Below are positions 22,295-22,990 of a DNA stretch of 22,990 bases, piece after piece. Origin of the DNA: Clostridium sp. CAG:590 (GTDB taxonomy: Bacteria > Bacillota > Clostridia > Lachnospirales > Lachnospiraceae). The translations under genes and the position numbers were made by a program. Each line of letters begins with the position of its first letter. Within the stretch, counting starts at the first letter, position 1. Where the stretch lies: positions 37,158 through 60,147 of the forward strand of contig HF987893.1 in assembly GCA_000431135.1 (NCBI GenBank). The letters run 5' to 3'. Below the pieces are notes generated by a model. It saw nothing but the letters and a program-made list of their open reading frames with translations. It did no database searches and was not told the origin of the DNA.

Positions 22295-22990
22295 TCACTC
22301 CGTTTCATCCGGCAGATCAAATATCATGCGGATCAGGCGAAGTGTTGCATCATTTTCCATATAACGGTTATTCGGTATCATCAAATATACATCATCATAC
22401 GATAATTGGCATTGTTTTACAAAATCTGTCTGACTGATATCAATCGCTGCCGCATACGGCTTCCCATCATTCATATACCCGGTGGGATCTGTTTCATCTA
22501 CGATATAGGATTCTAATTGCTGATACAACTCCTCCGGCATACATTGATCCACGATAGCAATATCACCCGTTGATTTATAATAATTCAGCGTATCACTGTT
22601 GCCAATGATCGCATCTAAACGATCAGAACTAATATATACCATAATCTTCTCGTAATCCGTCAGTGTACTTTCCCGTACTCTCACATTATCCGGATTCTCA
22701 ATTGTCAGATTATCAAACACCTGTATCGTGTTCTTATCGCCTAATTGATAATACTCCCGGAATGCATCCGGAATATACTGTTCACAAAAAGCATTCGTGC
22801 CATCATTGGTAACTGCAACAATTAATTCTGTTGGCAATGATGCCATATAGAACGTCTTTCCGATATAAATGCACATTGCGATTGCAAATACAACACCAAT
22901 AAAATACCATTTGTAATAATAAAGAATATATTTACGTTTCTCTTTTCCTTCCATGGAATCCAGGCGTTTCTTCCGCAATTCTTTCTTATA
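22295..22990 (-). CDS. Membrane-anchored protein of unknown function, possibly open at 5' end
   Basis: I do not recognise a named function. The readable frame runs without a stop codon to the right edge, so the start may lie outside; an internal ATG at 22954 (MEGKEKRKYILYYYKWYF) has only a weak ribosome-binding site. The protein has a basic cytoplasmic N-terminus, one transmembrane helix (WYFIGVVFAIAMCIYIG) about 30 residues in, and an external domain of about 180 residues with alternating strands and helices, ending at 22295. Proteins with a similar charged start followed by YYKWYFIG seem common in Lachnospiraceae genomes as hypothetical membrane proteins; that is from memory and is not a function. 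The next gene downstream has its own promoter. Confidence 0.75.
   Translation of the reverse strand, partial: YKKELRKKRLDSMEGKEKRKYILYYYKWYFIGVVFAIAMCIYIGKTFYMASLPTELIVAVTNDGTNAFCEQYIPDAFREYYQLGDKNTIQVFDNLTIENPDNVRVRESTLTDYEKIMVYISSDRLDAIIGNSDTLNYYKSTGDIAIVDQCMPEELYQQLESYIVDETDPTGYMNDGKPYAAAIDISQTDFVKQCQLSYDDVYLMIPNNRYMENDATLRLIRMIFDLPDETE

Overview
The window is a densely packed, AT-rich stretch in which every gene I can support lies on the minus strand, so transcription runs from right to left. Gene content and order point to a motile Gram-positive member of the Clostridia, most likely Lachnospiraceae (Roseburia / Agathobacter / Lachnospira-like). The reasons are a codY-flgB junction as in Firmicutes fla/che loci, FliY rather than a plain FliN, Clostridia-type MotAB, FlbD and TIGR02530 genes inside the flagellar operon, a YlmC/YmxH gene before nrdR, and strong Shine-Dalgarno sites. 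The genus is an inference.

Right part (about 22990-15739), housekeeping and regulation: a membrane-anchored protein of unknown function that runs to the right edge; ymxH-like PRC-barrel gene and nrdR behind an extended -10 promoter; a strong intrinsic terminator; then yifB/comM, dprA, topA and codY. yifB and dprA are translationally coupled (DNA uptake and processing). codY has its own promoter with a CodY-box-like sequence next to the -35.

Left and central part (15640-1), flagellum: flgB-flgC-fliE-fliF-fliG-fliH-fliI-fliJ-(ylxF/motE-like)-fliK-flgD-(TIGR02530)-flgE-flbD-motA-motB-fliL-fliM-fliY. The order follows assembly: proximal rod and MS ring, switch, export ATPase with its stator and stalk, hook-length ruler, hook cap, hook, stator motor, then the rest of the C ring. 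fliY is cut by the left edge, so the operon probably continues there. Intergenic gaps are short, from an 8-base overlap to 132 bases. No stretch of 300 bases lacks a gene.

The signals of most interest are regulatory: a 43-base imperfect hairpin between codY and flgB, a 15-bp terminator-like hairpin between flgE and flbD, and a perfect extended -10 promoter just before motA. Together they could divide the long operon into separately controlled blocks. I found no mobile element, CRISPR array, RNA gene or defence system. As protein-coding content this is an ordinary chromosomal region, and I do not claim an undescribed system here.
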